The notes under the pieces are model-generated. The model was given only the letters and a program-made list of their open reading frames with translations, was not told the DNA's origin and did no database searches. A stretch of 21,372 bases of DNA from Pavlovales sp. CCMP2436 (taxonomy: Eukaryota > Haptophyta > Pavlovophyceae > Pavlovales): NCBI GenBank assembly GCA_026770615.1, contig MU631391.1:137433-158804 (forward strand). The letters are read 5' to 3'. Both the position numbers and the translations under genes were made by a program. Position 1 is the first letter of the stretch; every line of letters begins with the position of its first letter. This document shows, in pieces, positions 1-7,996 of this stretch.

Positions 1-32
1 CGAACCCCCCTACATTAATATACAGATAACAC
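1..32 (+). repeat. End of dispersed repeat family E (copy E0)
   Basis: The window opens with CGAACCCCCCTACATTAATA, which recurs near 9184 (CGAACCCCCCTATATTAGTA) and more loosely at 7937, and in reverse complement near 20790–20820. Only the distal part of the repeat is inside the window, so its full extent is unknown. Confidence 0.5.
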
Positions 33-355
33 TACCGGAGATCCATCGGCACGCGCGGTGGCGCCCAAGCCAGCGCAGCCGACTAAGGCACGCAGCAGGC
101 AATGGGCGACGCAGTGCTCAGACCAGCACAACATTCAGAACAGTCAGACGCCAGCTTGAATATCTCTTTCATAAATATACAAATCGGTAGTGATGTATTA
201 CTTCATAACGAAAATTAATCGTATTTGCCAAACCTGCAACTGATTGACGTCTTCAGTTTCGTATTAACAATGCAACTAATACATCGTTCATTATCGACGC
301 TAGTGCTTTCTCAATTCTGGGTAAAATATGCTGTTAGATAACGTGGTATCAGCCG
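33..355. other. Non-coding or unrecognised stretch
   Basis: All frames are interrupted. The sequence changes from GC-rich (50–120) to AT-rich (160–330). I see no RNA gene, promoter or repeat that I can support here. Confidence 0.5.
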
Positions 356-754
356 ATGACAGAGCGACGGTTTGGAATGCTTCAGGGACTTCTATTGCGT
401 CGTTTACAACTGGAACACCCACCGTCTGCCAGTCTTCAAGCTGATGCATCAACTGGTTTATTTTCAAGGAAAGGCCAGGTAATTAATGCAGGTGGGTATC
501 TGTACGTGTGTATTCCAATTCCATGTGGGATTCTGTCGCCACAAGGCTTACTCAAGAATATACCGATGTCGCAATTGAAGGATGACTTGATCCTGACTAT
601 CAGACCCGTCATCGACCGATTAATAAATTCATTCACGAACATTGGAGCCTCACCGCCGACGTGCTCAAGCGCGTCCTCGGCATGCCCTGCTCATCGTAGC
701 CAAGAGCTTCTTCGGCGAGATCATGTCGACCAAGGGCCGCTGCTCGGATTCTGA
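356..754 (+). CDS. Orphan ORF, hypothetical; faint capsid-like strand pattern
   Basis: This 132-codon frame is AT-richer than the transposase-like gene that follows. Residues about 40–95 look protein-like: a glycine-aromatic step (NAGGYLYVCIPIPCGIL) and then an alternating hydrophobic stretch (IPMSQLKDDLILTIRPVI). That order resembles the beta-strand pattern of double-jelly-roll capsid proteins of Polinton-like and adinto-like DNA elements, but I see no diagnostic residues, so this is only an impression. The last 30 or so residues (from about 655) switch to GC-rich sequence and probably belong to the next element, so the real frame has probably lost its 3' end. Another short frame opens at 328 and stops just before 450. 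It could equally be a chance ORF. Confidence 0.25.
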   Translation: MTERRFGMLQGLLLRRLQLEHPPSASLQADASTGLFSRKGQVINAGGYLYVCIPIPCGILSPQGLLKNIPMSQLKDDLILTIRPVIDRLINSFTNIGASPPTCSSASSACPAHRSQELLRRDHVDQGPLLGF

Positions 755-1059
755 CATGAACGCGTTCTGGGCGGCGATTTCTGGGCGGCGATCGCAGCGC
801 TGATGCCCGCTGGCCTCATCGACGGCCGCGGCGGCGCGTCGGCGTCCCGAATCCTCGGCGTCCACCACCGCGTCATCGCCAAGGGCGTCGAAGTGCGAGC
901 TGTTCTTGAGGAGCACGGCAGGGGCTGGGTTCAGCTGCGATACAGCGCCCACCAAGATCGTGTCGACCTGCGGCTGATCGCCGAGTGGTGGCACTCGGAT
1001 GAGGGCTTCACGGAGGACAACCAGAACAAGGAGCCTGTCCGAGTGTGCCTCCCCGGCGA

Positions 1060-1345
1060 CCGCCGCGGCCGCCTCGGCGCGGCGCGGCGCGCGCCCGCTC
1101 GCGCGCCGGCCCCAGTGTCCGCACAGGTTACTGAAAGCGGCGGCGCGGTGGGCGGCGCAGGCGGCACGGATGCAGGCGGCGCGGCGGCGGGCGGCGCGGC
1201 GGCAGCGGCGCGGCGGCAGGTGGCGCGACGCGCAGCGCGAGCGACGGCACGGCGCGGCCTGGTGCTGCGCAGCCTGACAACAATAGGCGCACGCCTACAG
1301 CATCCACTGGCGGCGCGCGCAGATCGGCAGCAACAAGGACGCGCT
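1060..1345. repeat. GC-rich low-complexity tract (GGC/GCG-rich)
   Basis: Runs of GGCGGC and GCGGCG dominate 1060–1260 and keep several frames open on both strands, giving Ala/Arg/Gly-rich translations. This tract separates the N-terminal block of the transposase relic from its cysteine-rich block and probably grew by slippage. The long frames inside it are not evidence of genes. Confidence 0.6.
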
Positions 1346-2583
1346 CCGCGCCTTTCAGGACTCTGCTCAGGCAAGGATGCTCGCCGAGGCGACCAAGACG
1401 GCCAGGCGGCCGCTCGGTGTCGCGGTCGACGTCAAGCTGCTGGCGAAGGCGTGCTGCGCGTGCATTAAGTCGCGCCGCTCGGCGGAGTACGACTGCAAAA
1501 TCTGCTCGGTCGTGCACCACAACCTGCCCATCTTCAACAAATTGCGGCAAATATGGCGGAAGCACGCCGCGCAGATGGACGCTTGCGCCTGTGGCACCTG
1601 CTCGGAGCCCGCCGTGAAGGAGGCGAGGCTCGGCATAACCAAGTCGCTGCGGGCGCTCGAGGTCACGCTCCTCCCGTGCGGCAAGATGGTCTACCCACAG
1701 ATCTCCTCCGCCGAGGGCCCGCCGTTTGCCATGCACCACCGCGCGTGCACGCGCGGTGATTGCGGGCACGCCAAGCCGCTGGCCTTCCGGCCTTTGTGTC
1801 CGGACCGCGCGGATGGCAATGACACGCCGTGCGGCTAGGCGAGAGCGTTCCCCAAGTAGTGCCCGATCGAGTACTCCGAGAATGAGCGCATGCACTGGCA
1901 CGCGTGGGAGCCGCGTCTGAGGGGCACGAGCAAGGACGGTGTCCTGTTTAATTCGGATGAGCTCGTGCCGCGCGACGGCGTCCGCGCGCAGTTCATGCGT
2001 GAGTTCCGCGCAGATGTCGAGACGTATCTGTCACACATCTGGGAGTTGCGGCTCATGCGACACGCGGTGCGGCTGTTTGAGGAGCGCAAGGACCAGGTGA
2101 CCGCCACGCGCCACAGCGACTACGCCTCGCAGGTGCCTATCGTGCGCGCGAGCACCGCCACGTGCGCGAGCAAGGAGTCGATCAACAACTGCGTGAGCGT
2201 GATCGGCTTCAAGCCGCGCAACGTTGAGGTGCCGCTTCGCCGCCAAGCACATGCCGCTGCCGAGGGCGAGCCGAGCACTCGCACCGCCCGTCGGCAGACC
2301 ATCCTCATCGCGTTCGGCATGTTTGCCAACACGTACAAGCTCGACGCGCGCTCCTTCAACGTGCAGGCCGCCGACCTCGACCATTCTCAAGACCGGCGAG
2401 TCCATCCACGGTGAGTGGTTCTACATGGGCAAGCAGCTGCCGGGCGGCAAGCTACGCACAGAGTTGCCGGCCGCCATCACTGACTACGAGGGGCCGCAGC
2501 CGTTCTTCCCCAAGATGAAGCGTGTGATGGAGGTGACGGACGGGGCTCCTTCGCAGTTCGACAACAGGACGCACTACCACCAG

Positions 2584-2670
2584 GTGACCTCACCCCATCC
2601 CTCCCCCCACACCCACACCCACACACACACCACTCTGACCTATGAAATCACCCCTATTTTATGAATACAG
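2584..2670 (+). other. Spliceosomal intron in the transposase relic (87 nt)
   Basis: The coding frame reads CACCAG, then GTGACC, with a C/A-rich interior including (CA)n, and ends TACAG before ACCGCC. Removing 2584–2670 joins ...HYHQ to TAAWRAQ... in the same frame, and the downstream HGKSECDG motif follows in register. The length is divisible by three but the interior carries a stop. It shows that the transposase ancestor was a eukaryotic, spliced gene. Confidence 0.75.
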
Positions 2671-3588
2671 ACCGCCGCGTGGAGGGCACAGTCACACTGG
2701 GATATCATCCGCGCTGACATCAAGCTGGTCACGAGGCACGGCAAGAGCGAGTGCGACGGCGCGAGCAACGCGCCCATAAACGCGCTCGTGGAGGCGGACG
2801 CTCAGGGCCTGCTCGTCAAGCCAGGCGCGCGCGGCGCCCTGCTCTACCTCGCGGAGGCCAAGCAGACGCCGTCCAAGGCCAAGATTGACGGCGGCGGTTA
2901 ATGGCAGGTGGACGGTATCCTCTACGGCTACTACGACATGTCGCTCTTCACCGCTTCGGCCGTCCCCGACGCGGTGCCGTTCGTTGGTTCAAGCAAGGTG
3001 CACATGAGCTGTGGCCTGTGCATGGACGACGTGCAGACGATGCGCAGCGGGCCGCTCACGCACCTCAACATCTTCTGCCCGTGCGCCCCATGCTGCCTTC
3101 TCGACTTCGCCCTCTGCGAAATGACGGCCGTGTTCGGCACGGTGCAGGTCTCGAACGTAAAGCGCGCGTCCTCGACAGGACTGCCGTCGCAGACGAAGAG
3201 CTTGCAGGAGTTCGTCGCCTGGCTCGACAAGGACAAGCTCGTCGCGTTCAGGGTGGAGTCGGACGAGCACACCATCGAGGGCAGCGTCTGGTTCGCTCTG
3301 CTCAATGGCAAAGCTTTCGCCCTGGAGCAGGACAAGCTTCACACCGGGCAGCACTTTGAGAAGGGCTGAAGCGTTGTGCACGGCCACTGGTTCTCCCTTG
3401 CGTGCACCGAGCGTACGGGCGGCACGCGGGTCTACAAGGCGCTCAAGGAGCAGACGCTGTTCAACGTGCAGTCGATGATGAAGATCAAGGACCTCACATT
3501 TCTCCAAGGCGAGCCGAAGCGAACGCGCCTGAGCACGGCCGCCTGGTACAAGAACAACGAGTTCTCGCTCCATCGCGAGACGTACTAG

Positions 3589-4257
3589 CTCCTGGTAGAC
3601 AGCCTCTAGCGCGCAGATTGGCGGCCTGCGACAAACGCTGCTGCCCTACTGACCGTGCTGAGCTGAGACTGCAGCTCTTATTCTTAAAATTATATTAAAT
3701 ATTAGATTATTTAAATAAATACGCTTAATTATAATTAGTTAGTACATATTTCTAAATGCGGGCGCTTTCCCCCCTCCCCAGTGCGGAATCGTGCCACTGA
3801 TTCGGATTTCAATCCGACATCCGATAATAAGTGGCCAGTCCAGGGAAAATTCGCAAAAAAAGTCCGGTGAATATCCAGCAGATCAACTCACGAACGGGGT
3901 TGGACCCAGAGCAGTTAGTGGTAGATTCGCGAATGGGGCGCCGCCCCATTCGCAAATCTGCTAATAACTTCTCGAGGTCCCTTCGGGAACTGTGACTTTC
4001 TTTTGTCTTCCAAGCGCGCTGAGAATTGGAATGTTAGCGTTAACTTTAGCATATCGTCGACCCCAGAGGCACACGAGAGACACACCAAGTGGACTACAAC
4101 CTTCCAGGAGGGCTCTATTCGAAAGCAGCTATCGACACTTAGCCCGCAGGGTTGAACAATGTCTGCCTCATCGTCCCGCCCACAGCTTTTTCCCTTCCTT
4201 AGTGCGGAATCGCACCACCAAGGGTGCACCCGAGTTTGACTCACTTAATATGAGCAA
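3589..4257. other. Non-coding stretch with short repeats
   Basis: An AT-rich zone with AATAAA-like sequence (3680–3740) follows the transposase relic. An 18-bp near-direct repeat, AGTGCGGAATCGTGCCAC at 3780–3797 and AGTGCGGAATCGCACCAC at 4201–4218, brackets about 420 bp that contains a small CGGATT/AATCCG hairpin and the strong hairpin at 3923–3959. This could be the remains of another short element. No gene is supported. Confidence 0.4.
3923..3959. repeat. Strong hairpin, 17-bp stem with 3-nt loop
   Basis: AGATT-C-GCGAATGGGGC (3923–3939) pairs with GCCCCATTCGC-A-AATCT (3943–3959) around loop GCC, with one mismatch. TTAG upstream and CTAA downstream can extend the stem. It may be the tip of a foldback element; no coding context explains it. 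Confidence 0.6.
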
Positions 4258-4259
4258 TA

Positions 4260-4425
4260 CAGGGTGTTGCGGGCAATAAGAAACCGTAACGTTAAGAAAC
4301 TGAGCCTCATTTTGTGTGCCCTTCCATCGTACTTTAACCAAAATTTAAGCATTGTTTGTATGTATTTTGCTAAGAAACTGAGCCTCAGTCTAAAAAGCGC
4401 CGTTCTTATTGACTGCGACACCCTG
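4260..4425. mobile_element. Tc1/mariner-type MITE, 166 bp
   Basis: The left end CAGGGTGTTGCGGGCAATAA (4260 onward) is the imperfect reverse complement of the right end TTATTGACTGCGACACCCTG (4406–4425). The pairing extends inward through AAGAA at the left and TTCTT at the right. Both ends are flanked by TA (4258–4259 and 4426–4427), the target duplication of Tc1/mariner elements, and CAGGGTG-type ends are usual in that superfamily. There is no coding capacity. A 17-bp direct repeat, TAAGAAACTGAGCCTCA, occurs at 4293–4309 and 4371–4387. It must have been moved by a transposase encoded elsewhere. Confidence 0.8.
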
Positions 4426-4433
4426 TAGCGCCC

Positions 4434-4461
4434 GGGGGGGAGGGGGGGGGGGGGGGGGGGG
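4434..4461 (+). repeat. Poly-G run
   Basis: Seven G, one A, then twenty G, starting nine bases after the MITE end. Its length is probably unstable in vivo and uncertain in the assembly. Confidence 0.85.
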
Positions 4462-4543
4462 CTAGGCAAAGAAAAATGTCAGGTCCGTTTTTAAAGTCTT
4501 TATTTAGGACTTTTTTTCAACTGTTTTGGCGTTAATCAAGTTT

Positions 4544-5032
4544 CTACAGGTTAAAAAAATTCGAGGGGCGACCCGTTGCAAACGTAATTGCAGATTTTCC
4601 GACATGTCTGCGGGATGTGGGCCGAGGGCTAGGATCGGACGCGACGATGGCTACTGGTAGCGGCCGCGACGCCAGTGGAGATGTGCACGTGCCTGCCCGC
4701 AGTCCGCGGATGTGTATAAAGCCAAAATTTGCCACGGTATTGGCCAGCAGCGCGTGCTCCGCGGTAGTCTCCTGGTGCGGGACGAAGCACACCCTTGCCA
4801 CCGCGACGCACGCATGCAGATATTTAGCTGGCCCCGTAAGTGCAGCCGCATCGAAGGTTGGAGCCCGGCAGCGCCGCCGCCGACAAGCAGATATTCGGTG
4901 AGCTGCGCCTTGTCCTGCCGACGGCGTTTGCCGCCGCGGCGCAGGAAGAGCCACCTCCTCCGCCTCCTCCTCCAACACCACCACCTCCTCCTCCTCGTTC
5001 ACCAGCTCCTCGTCGCCCTCCTGCACCACCAC
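4544..5032 (-). CDS. Hypothetical minus-strand ORF with acidic N-terminal tract
   Basis: This is an open frame of 162 codons. The first 25 residues are Glu/Val-rich and come from the CCT-rich tract at 4950–5055. The rest has no motif I recognise. The same frame stays open upstream to about 5230 and reads basic, lysine/arginine-rich sequence (for example RRKRARSINARARKGGKRQK) before a longer acidic run. That would be a plausible basic-then-acidic region of a nuclear protein, but the composition could also arise from the simple repeat. There is no start context or splice signal to anchor it. It could be a decayed exon. Confidence 0.25.
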   Translation of the reverse strand: MVVQEGDEELVNEEEEVVVLEEEAEEVALPAPRRQTPSAGQGAAHRISACRRRRCRAPTFDAAALTGPAKYLHACVAVARVCFVPHQETTAEHALLANTVANFGFIHIRGLRAGTCTSPLASRPLPVAIVASDPSPRPTSRRHVGKSAITFATGRPSNFFNL

Positions 5033-5055
5033 CTCCTCCTCCTCCTCGAAGGGGG
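4945..5055. repeat. CCT/CCA-rich (GAG/GTG-rich) microsatellite-like tract
   Basis: CCTCCTCC and CCACCACC blocks repeat irregularly. The plus strand would read poly-Pro and the minus strand poly-Glu/Val, so open frames here are not informative on their own. Confidence 0.7.
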
Positions 5056-5197
5056 TATGCGAGCAGGGTGCAGCAGACGCCTTCTGCCTCTTGCCGCCCT
5101 TCCGCGCGCGCGCGTTGATGCTGCGCGCGCGCTTCCTGCGCGTCTGCGGGAGGTTTTTCCGCTCGATCTCACGATGCGCTGGTCCGATCGAGGAACT

Positions 5198-5248
5198 GAT
5201 TGAAATGGGACACTCGCCAGGAGCACGCGCGCGTGCCCCATTCCAATC
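5198..5248. repeat. Inverted repeat, 20-nt imperfect arms
   Basis: GATTGAAATGGGACACTCGC (5198–5217) pairs with GCGCGTGCCCCATTCCAATC (5229–5248); 17 of 20 positions match around an 11-nt loop. It may be a joined pair of element ends. Confidence 0.5.
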
Positions 5249-5326
5249 GAACCTTTTCTGCCTTCCGCTATTTTGTAACAGTAAGACAAAAAGTAACGTT
5301 TCATAGAGTACTCAAGCGGCTGTATC

Positions 5327-5464
5327 CTAGCCGGCCGTGGTAGCTGCTGCCGCGGGCTGTAGCGGTTTGCTTTCGGTCGCGGAGCTAGCGTGGGGCTCGG
5401 CCTGCGCCAGGGCGTCGTCCCCGTGCCTTGCGCGGAAGGTTACCGTTCCGCCCGCCTCGGTAAT
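5327..5464 (-). CDS. Possible terminal exon of an unidentified gene
   Basis: On the minus strand a pyrimidine-rich acceptor (CTATCTATTTTTGTCCAG) is followed in phase 0 by 45 codons starting ITEAGGTVTFRARHGDDALA and ending in TAG at 5329–5327. The composition is protein-like and the acceptor is good. The upstream exon cannot be found: the (GGT)n run and the MITE at 5536–5706 lie where the intron would be. It may be the stranded end of a gene broken by insertions, or a chance frame. Confidence 0.28.
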   Translation of the reverse strand: MTEAGGTVTFRARHGDDALAQAEPHASSATESKPLQPAAAATTAG

Positions 5465-5483
5465 CTGGACAAAAATAGATAGG

Positions 5484-5537
5484 GATGGTGGTGGTGGTGG
5501 TGGTGGTGGTGAGGGGGGGGGAAGGGGGGGAGGGGCT
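5484..5537 (+). repeat. (GGT)n microsatellite passing into G-runs
   Basis: About nine GGT units from 5484 to 5511 are followed by G-runs broken by single A bases. On the minus strand it reads poly-His, which is an artefact of the repeat. Confidence 0.85.
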
Positions 5538-5706
5538 GTCCGATAAAGACCCGGACGCTCAGCTTTGAGGCGTTAGTTATACAATAAAACGAATAAATAG
5601 AGCCGAGGGAGAAGCTAAAGGCCTCTATGTCAAGCTTGCCATTGCTCAGATTCTCGTACTCCCGCATGTTTGTTCTTCTTTTGCGTTCCGAGTCTTTATC
5701 GGACAG
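5536..5706. mobile_element. MITE with 23-bp inverted ends, 171 bp
   Basis: CTGTCCGATAAAGACCCGGA (5536 onward) is matched by the reverse complement of the sequence ending at 5706, whose end reads CTGTCCGATAAAGACTCGGA; the match runs about 23 bp with two mismatches. Both sides abut G-runs (GGGG before, GGGGGGGGG after), which could be target duplications within a G-tract. The interior has no coding capacity. I cannot assign a superfamily. Confidence 0.7.
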
Positions 5707-5864
5707 GGGGGGGGGGCTCCGAGCTGGGTACCAGAGAAAACGAAAGTTTTCATAGGTTCACCAGGATTTGGATTCATGTTAGCGGCTCAGCATTGATCAA
5801 CAGCAGGTTTTACTTACAATAAGCTACTTAAATGCGCGCCCTGGCGTCGTTGGCGACTAGGCCC
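5707..5864. other. Spacer with a short dispersed repeat
   Basis: AGCGGCTCAGCATTGATCAA at about 5780–5799 recurs as AGCGGCTCAGCATGGTTCAA at about 18474–18493, both followed by CAG. The rest is unremarkable. Confidence 0.4.
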
Positions 5865-5906
5865 TAATACGCGCGTCATTTTGTGACCCCCCTCCCCAAT
5901 TCGTTT

Positions 5907-6072
5907 GTAGGGGGGGGGAACCTAAAAATTGTACCGATCTTTATGGTAGGGGGGTGTCCCAACCTAAAAAATTTGCCAAAGGCAAGAAAATAATGGGGTA
6001 AGGGGTGACCCAACCTCAAATTTACGCCGCTGCCGGGACGCCGGGGGAAGGGGGGGTCCTAACCTCCACTTT
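5907..6072 (+). repeat. Degenerate G-rich direct repeats (four units)
   Basis: Units of the form GGTAGGGGGGTGTCCCAACC followed by TAAAAATTT occur at 5907–5935, 5945–5974, 5995–6023 and 6050–6072. Two more lie near the other end of the candidate element (9416–9488). The best pair (about 5934–5974 and 9450–9488) also shares an upstream CCGATC. Confidence 0.65.
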
Positions 6073-6498
6073 GTCGAAATCTGGGAGAAATACGAAACAT
6101 TCAAGAAATTTATTCGCCTGCGGCGAGCAACTCGACAGGGTTTGACACACGTACTTCTCCAGCTGTCAGATATGTCGTACCGCAGTACATAGGCACTCGC
6201 ACGCGCTTAAGTGCGCTTGCAAACCGTGCAGTGGGCTAGACTGCGTGGCGGCGCGCTCGCTATAAATGCGCACTGTCATGACGCTTGAACGCACAGCCGC
6301 TAAGCCTTGCCCACCGAATAGTCTCCGAGCGCCAGGCTCACCGACAACCTTGTCAGCGCTAAAGAGCAAGTGGTAGACTGCGGCTACTGCTGAGCAGCAG
6401 GCGGTAGAGCAGGTGTCAAGTGATGTTAACCGTCAAGTCGGTCCGCATTTTTTTAATTTTTTTAAACGATTTTTTCACTATATATCTTACTTTACTAA
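6073..6498. other. Unrecognised spacer
   Basis: A GC-balanced stretch with a TATAAAT sequence near 6260, then an AT-rich segment with poly-T runs at 6445–6490 just after the HNH gene's stop on the minus strand. No reading frame here is convincing. Confidence 0.4.
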
Positions 6499-7578
6499 CT
6501 AGGCTGTTAGGAAAAACGAAAACGAGGATCCCAACGCTGTGGCAGAGGTGTTGTCGATGGCCCAATTCTGCGGGAAGTGGCAGATCTTGTTGTCGAGGCG
6601 CTCGAGCGAAAGGCAGAAGGGCGAGGTGAGACTGCCGTTCAGCAGGATGCCGGTATACGCGCATCGGCCGCGCTGCGTGATGAACTCCTTCTGGAGCTTG
6701 CAGCAGAGCAGCCCGTTGTAGCCGCCGAAGAGGTCCTTGAACGCCTTGATGTGCGCGTTGCTCCAGCCATTGCGCTTCGCGTCGGTATCCACAGCACCGA
6801 GTATGTTGGCGAAAATGCGCTTGCGGCCATCGAGGTTGCCGCCAGTGAAGATCTCCTGGACGCGCGTGAGCACGTCCTCCTCGCCCTTGAGGCGCTCCGC
6901 AGCGAGCTCGAGGGTCATCGCGGTGAACTCGGGTAGCATCTTCTTGAACATGTTCGTGAAGGACGTGCGCAGGTCCACCGCGCCGTGGGACTCCCGCTCC
7001 ACCGCGTTGCAGCGCGCAGAAATCAGCTCCACGTTGTCCTCGCCGTGACTCCGGTCCTTGTTATCGATGCGGTTGAGCGAGAAGGGCCACTCGCCATCGC
7101 TGTTCCAGATGAAGCGCATGCCGGAGATGCTGCAACACGGGTAGCCATCGGTGTCCTTGAGGGCGTTGAGCATCTTCACGAGCCACGGCAGATCAGCGAC
7201 GCCGAGGTACTTGCCGTCGGCGCCTTTGTGCTGACCGATGTGGCCGAGCGTGTAGTAGCGGATCGCGCTGCCACTCTGCAGGATGCCGCCCCCGTCCACG
7301 TTGGGGTCCCATAAGCCGCCCTCCCGCCTCTTCTCTGACCTGGACTTATTGCTCTCCCGCCGCATCTTCTGCACGCGCGTCAGCTCCTCCTCGGGCACCT
7401 TCGTCTTGAGGCCACAGACGCGGCCCTTCTGCTGCTCGACGGGCGGCAGGCCGTAGTCGCCGAGGGTGCACTCGAGCGCGTTTGGCGGGGCGCCCTCCGC
7501 CATCTGCTGCTTGACGGGCGGCAGGCCGTAGTCGCTGAGGGTCCACTCGAGCGCGTTGGGCGGGGCGCCCTCCTCCAT
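6499..7578 (-). CDS. Two-module HNH-like endonuclease-family protein
   Basis: This 359-codon frame starts at ATG 7578, inside a run of 75-bp repeats. Residues 1–50 are two 25-residue units (GAPPNALE...DYGLPPV.QQ). Residues 51–88 are a basic linker. Module 1 (about 147–191) reads CCSISGMRF...SLNRIDNKDRSH...NVELISARCN, an HNH-like order of Cys, S-L-x-R-I-D-N, His and two Asn. Module 2 (about 305–338) reads RCAYTG...SLERLDN...H...N but loses the expected terminal Cys/Asn block; residues after about 350 look like flanking AT-rich DNA, so the C-terminus is eroded. A third repeat unit upstream (7579–7653) would extend the protein but holds TAG at 7605–7603 where its siblings have Tyr. HNH proteins cut DNA as homing, restriction or mobile-element nucleases; which applies here is unknown. 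It is the main gene of the candidate 5868–9545 element. Confidence 0.6.
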   Translation of the reverse strand: MEEGAPPNALEWTLSDYGLPPVKQQMAEGAPPNALECTLGDYGLPPVEQQKGRVCGLKTKVPEEELTRVQKMRRESNKSRSEKRREGGLWDPNVDGGGILQSGSAIRYYTLGHIGQHKGADGKYLGVADLPWLVKMLNALKDTDGYPCCSISGMRFIWNSDGEWPFSLNRIDNKDRSHGEDNVELISARCNAVERESHGAVDLRTSFTNMFKKMLPEFTAMTLELAAERLKGEEDVLTRVQEIFTGGNLDGRKRIFANILGAVDTDAKRNGWSNAHIKAFKDLFGGYNGLLCCKLQKEFITQRGRCAYTGILLNGSLTSPFCLSLERLDNKICHFPQNWAIDNTSATALGSSFSFFLTA

Positions 7579-7653
7579 CTGCTGCTCGACGGGCGGCAGG
7601 CCCTAGTCGCCGAGGGTCTGGTCGAGCGCGTTGTGCGGGGCGCCCTCCGCCAT
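7429..7653 (-). repeat. Three tandem 75-bp repeats encoding 25-residue units
   Basis: Units at 7429–7503, 7504–7578 and 7579–7653 are nearly identical. Each encodes M(A/E)EGAP(P/H)NAL...LPPV.QQ on the minus strand. The most 5' unit has a Tyr-to-TAG change. Exact 75-bp phasing keeps the frame, which suggests selection on the protein or recent duplication. Confidence 0.9.
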
Positions 7654-7882
7654 CAGAAGCGAGACGGAGTTGTGCGGGAGTTGCGCGGGAAATTGCTCGG
7701 TGCATGCGAGGCAATGAAAATTGCGGCGCCGATCGCTAGTTACTTTCTTAGTTTGTCAGAGCAAGCAGTATTTTGTTTTGTTCCAAATAGAGGCAAGCTC
7801 AGAGGCGGACTCCGCGGTGGGTCGTGGGGAGCCGGTGAGTACAATGACTCCTCATCAGCGAGTTACATCGGCGGGTTAGGAT

Positions 7883-7970
7883 ATGCCTGCGTCTGAGCGC
7901 TAAGATCAGCTATGATAATTTGTCACACCAACAGCCAGAACCCCCCTTCGTCAATATATTAGTTATATAA
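7883..7970 (+). repeat. Dispersed repeat E, copy E1
   Basis: GCCTGCGTCTGAGCGCTAAG, then a variable stretch, GTCACACC, CAGCCAGAACCCCCCTTCG and an AT-rich end. E2 (9121–9220) matches in the same orientation and E3 (20786–20870) in reverse complement; by eye E1 and E3 agree at most positions over about 80 bp. Confidence 0.65.
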
Positions 7971-7996
7971 TCCCAACCAGTAACATATAACTATGT

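Larger units (their letters stand above)
803..3588 (+). pseudogene. Decayed DDE-like transposase gene, algal TDGxxxQFD/HGKxxCDG family
   Basis: This is the relic of a large transposase-like protein that I recognise as repeated in algal and dinoflagellate genomes. Readable blocks are: LRLIAEWWHSDEGFTEDNQN near 970–1025; a cysteine-rich block with CCACIKSRR, CKIC and CACGTC at 1450–1610; SDYASQVPI and TATCA...NNCVSVIGFKP at 2118–2215; IHGEWFYMGKQLPGG at 2400–2450; TDGAPSQFDNR at 2537–2569; HGKSECDGASN at 2737–2770; YGYYDMSLFTASAVPDAV and FVGSSKVHMSCGLC at 2923–3021. The D in TDG and the HGKxxCDG block are the likely catalytic elements by analogy with DDE families; this is inference. Breaks: TAG at 1836 and 1857, a frame change near 2384, TAA at 2899, TGA at 3367, and a scrambled 5' part. 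After 2384 the frame is constant to TAG at 3586 once the 2584–2670 intron is removed. It is non-functional as read. Confidence 0.75.

Noticed and set aside
1128..1901. 257-codon minus-strand ORF over the transposase relic
   Set aside because: It is antisense to recognisable motifs and kept open by GC-rich codons; the Arg/Ala/Leu-rich translation is typical of a shadow frame.
5440..5667. Poly-His protein on the minus strand
   Set aside because: It is produced by the (GGT)n microsatellite and runs through a MITE.
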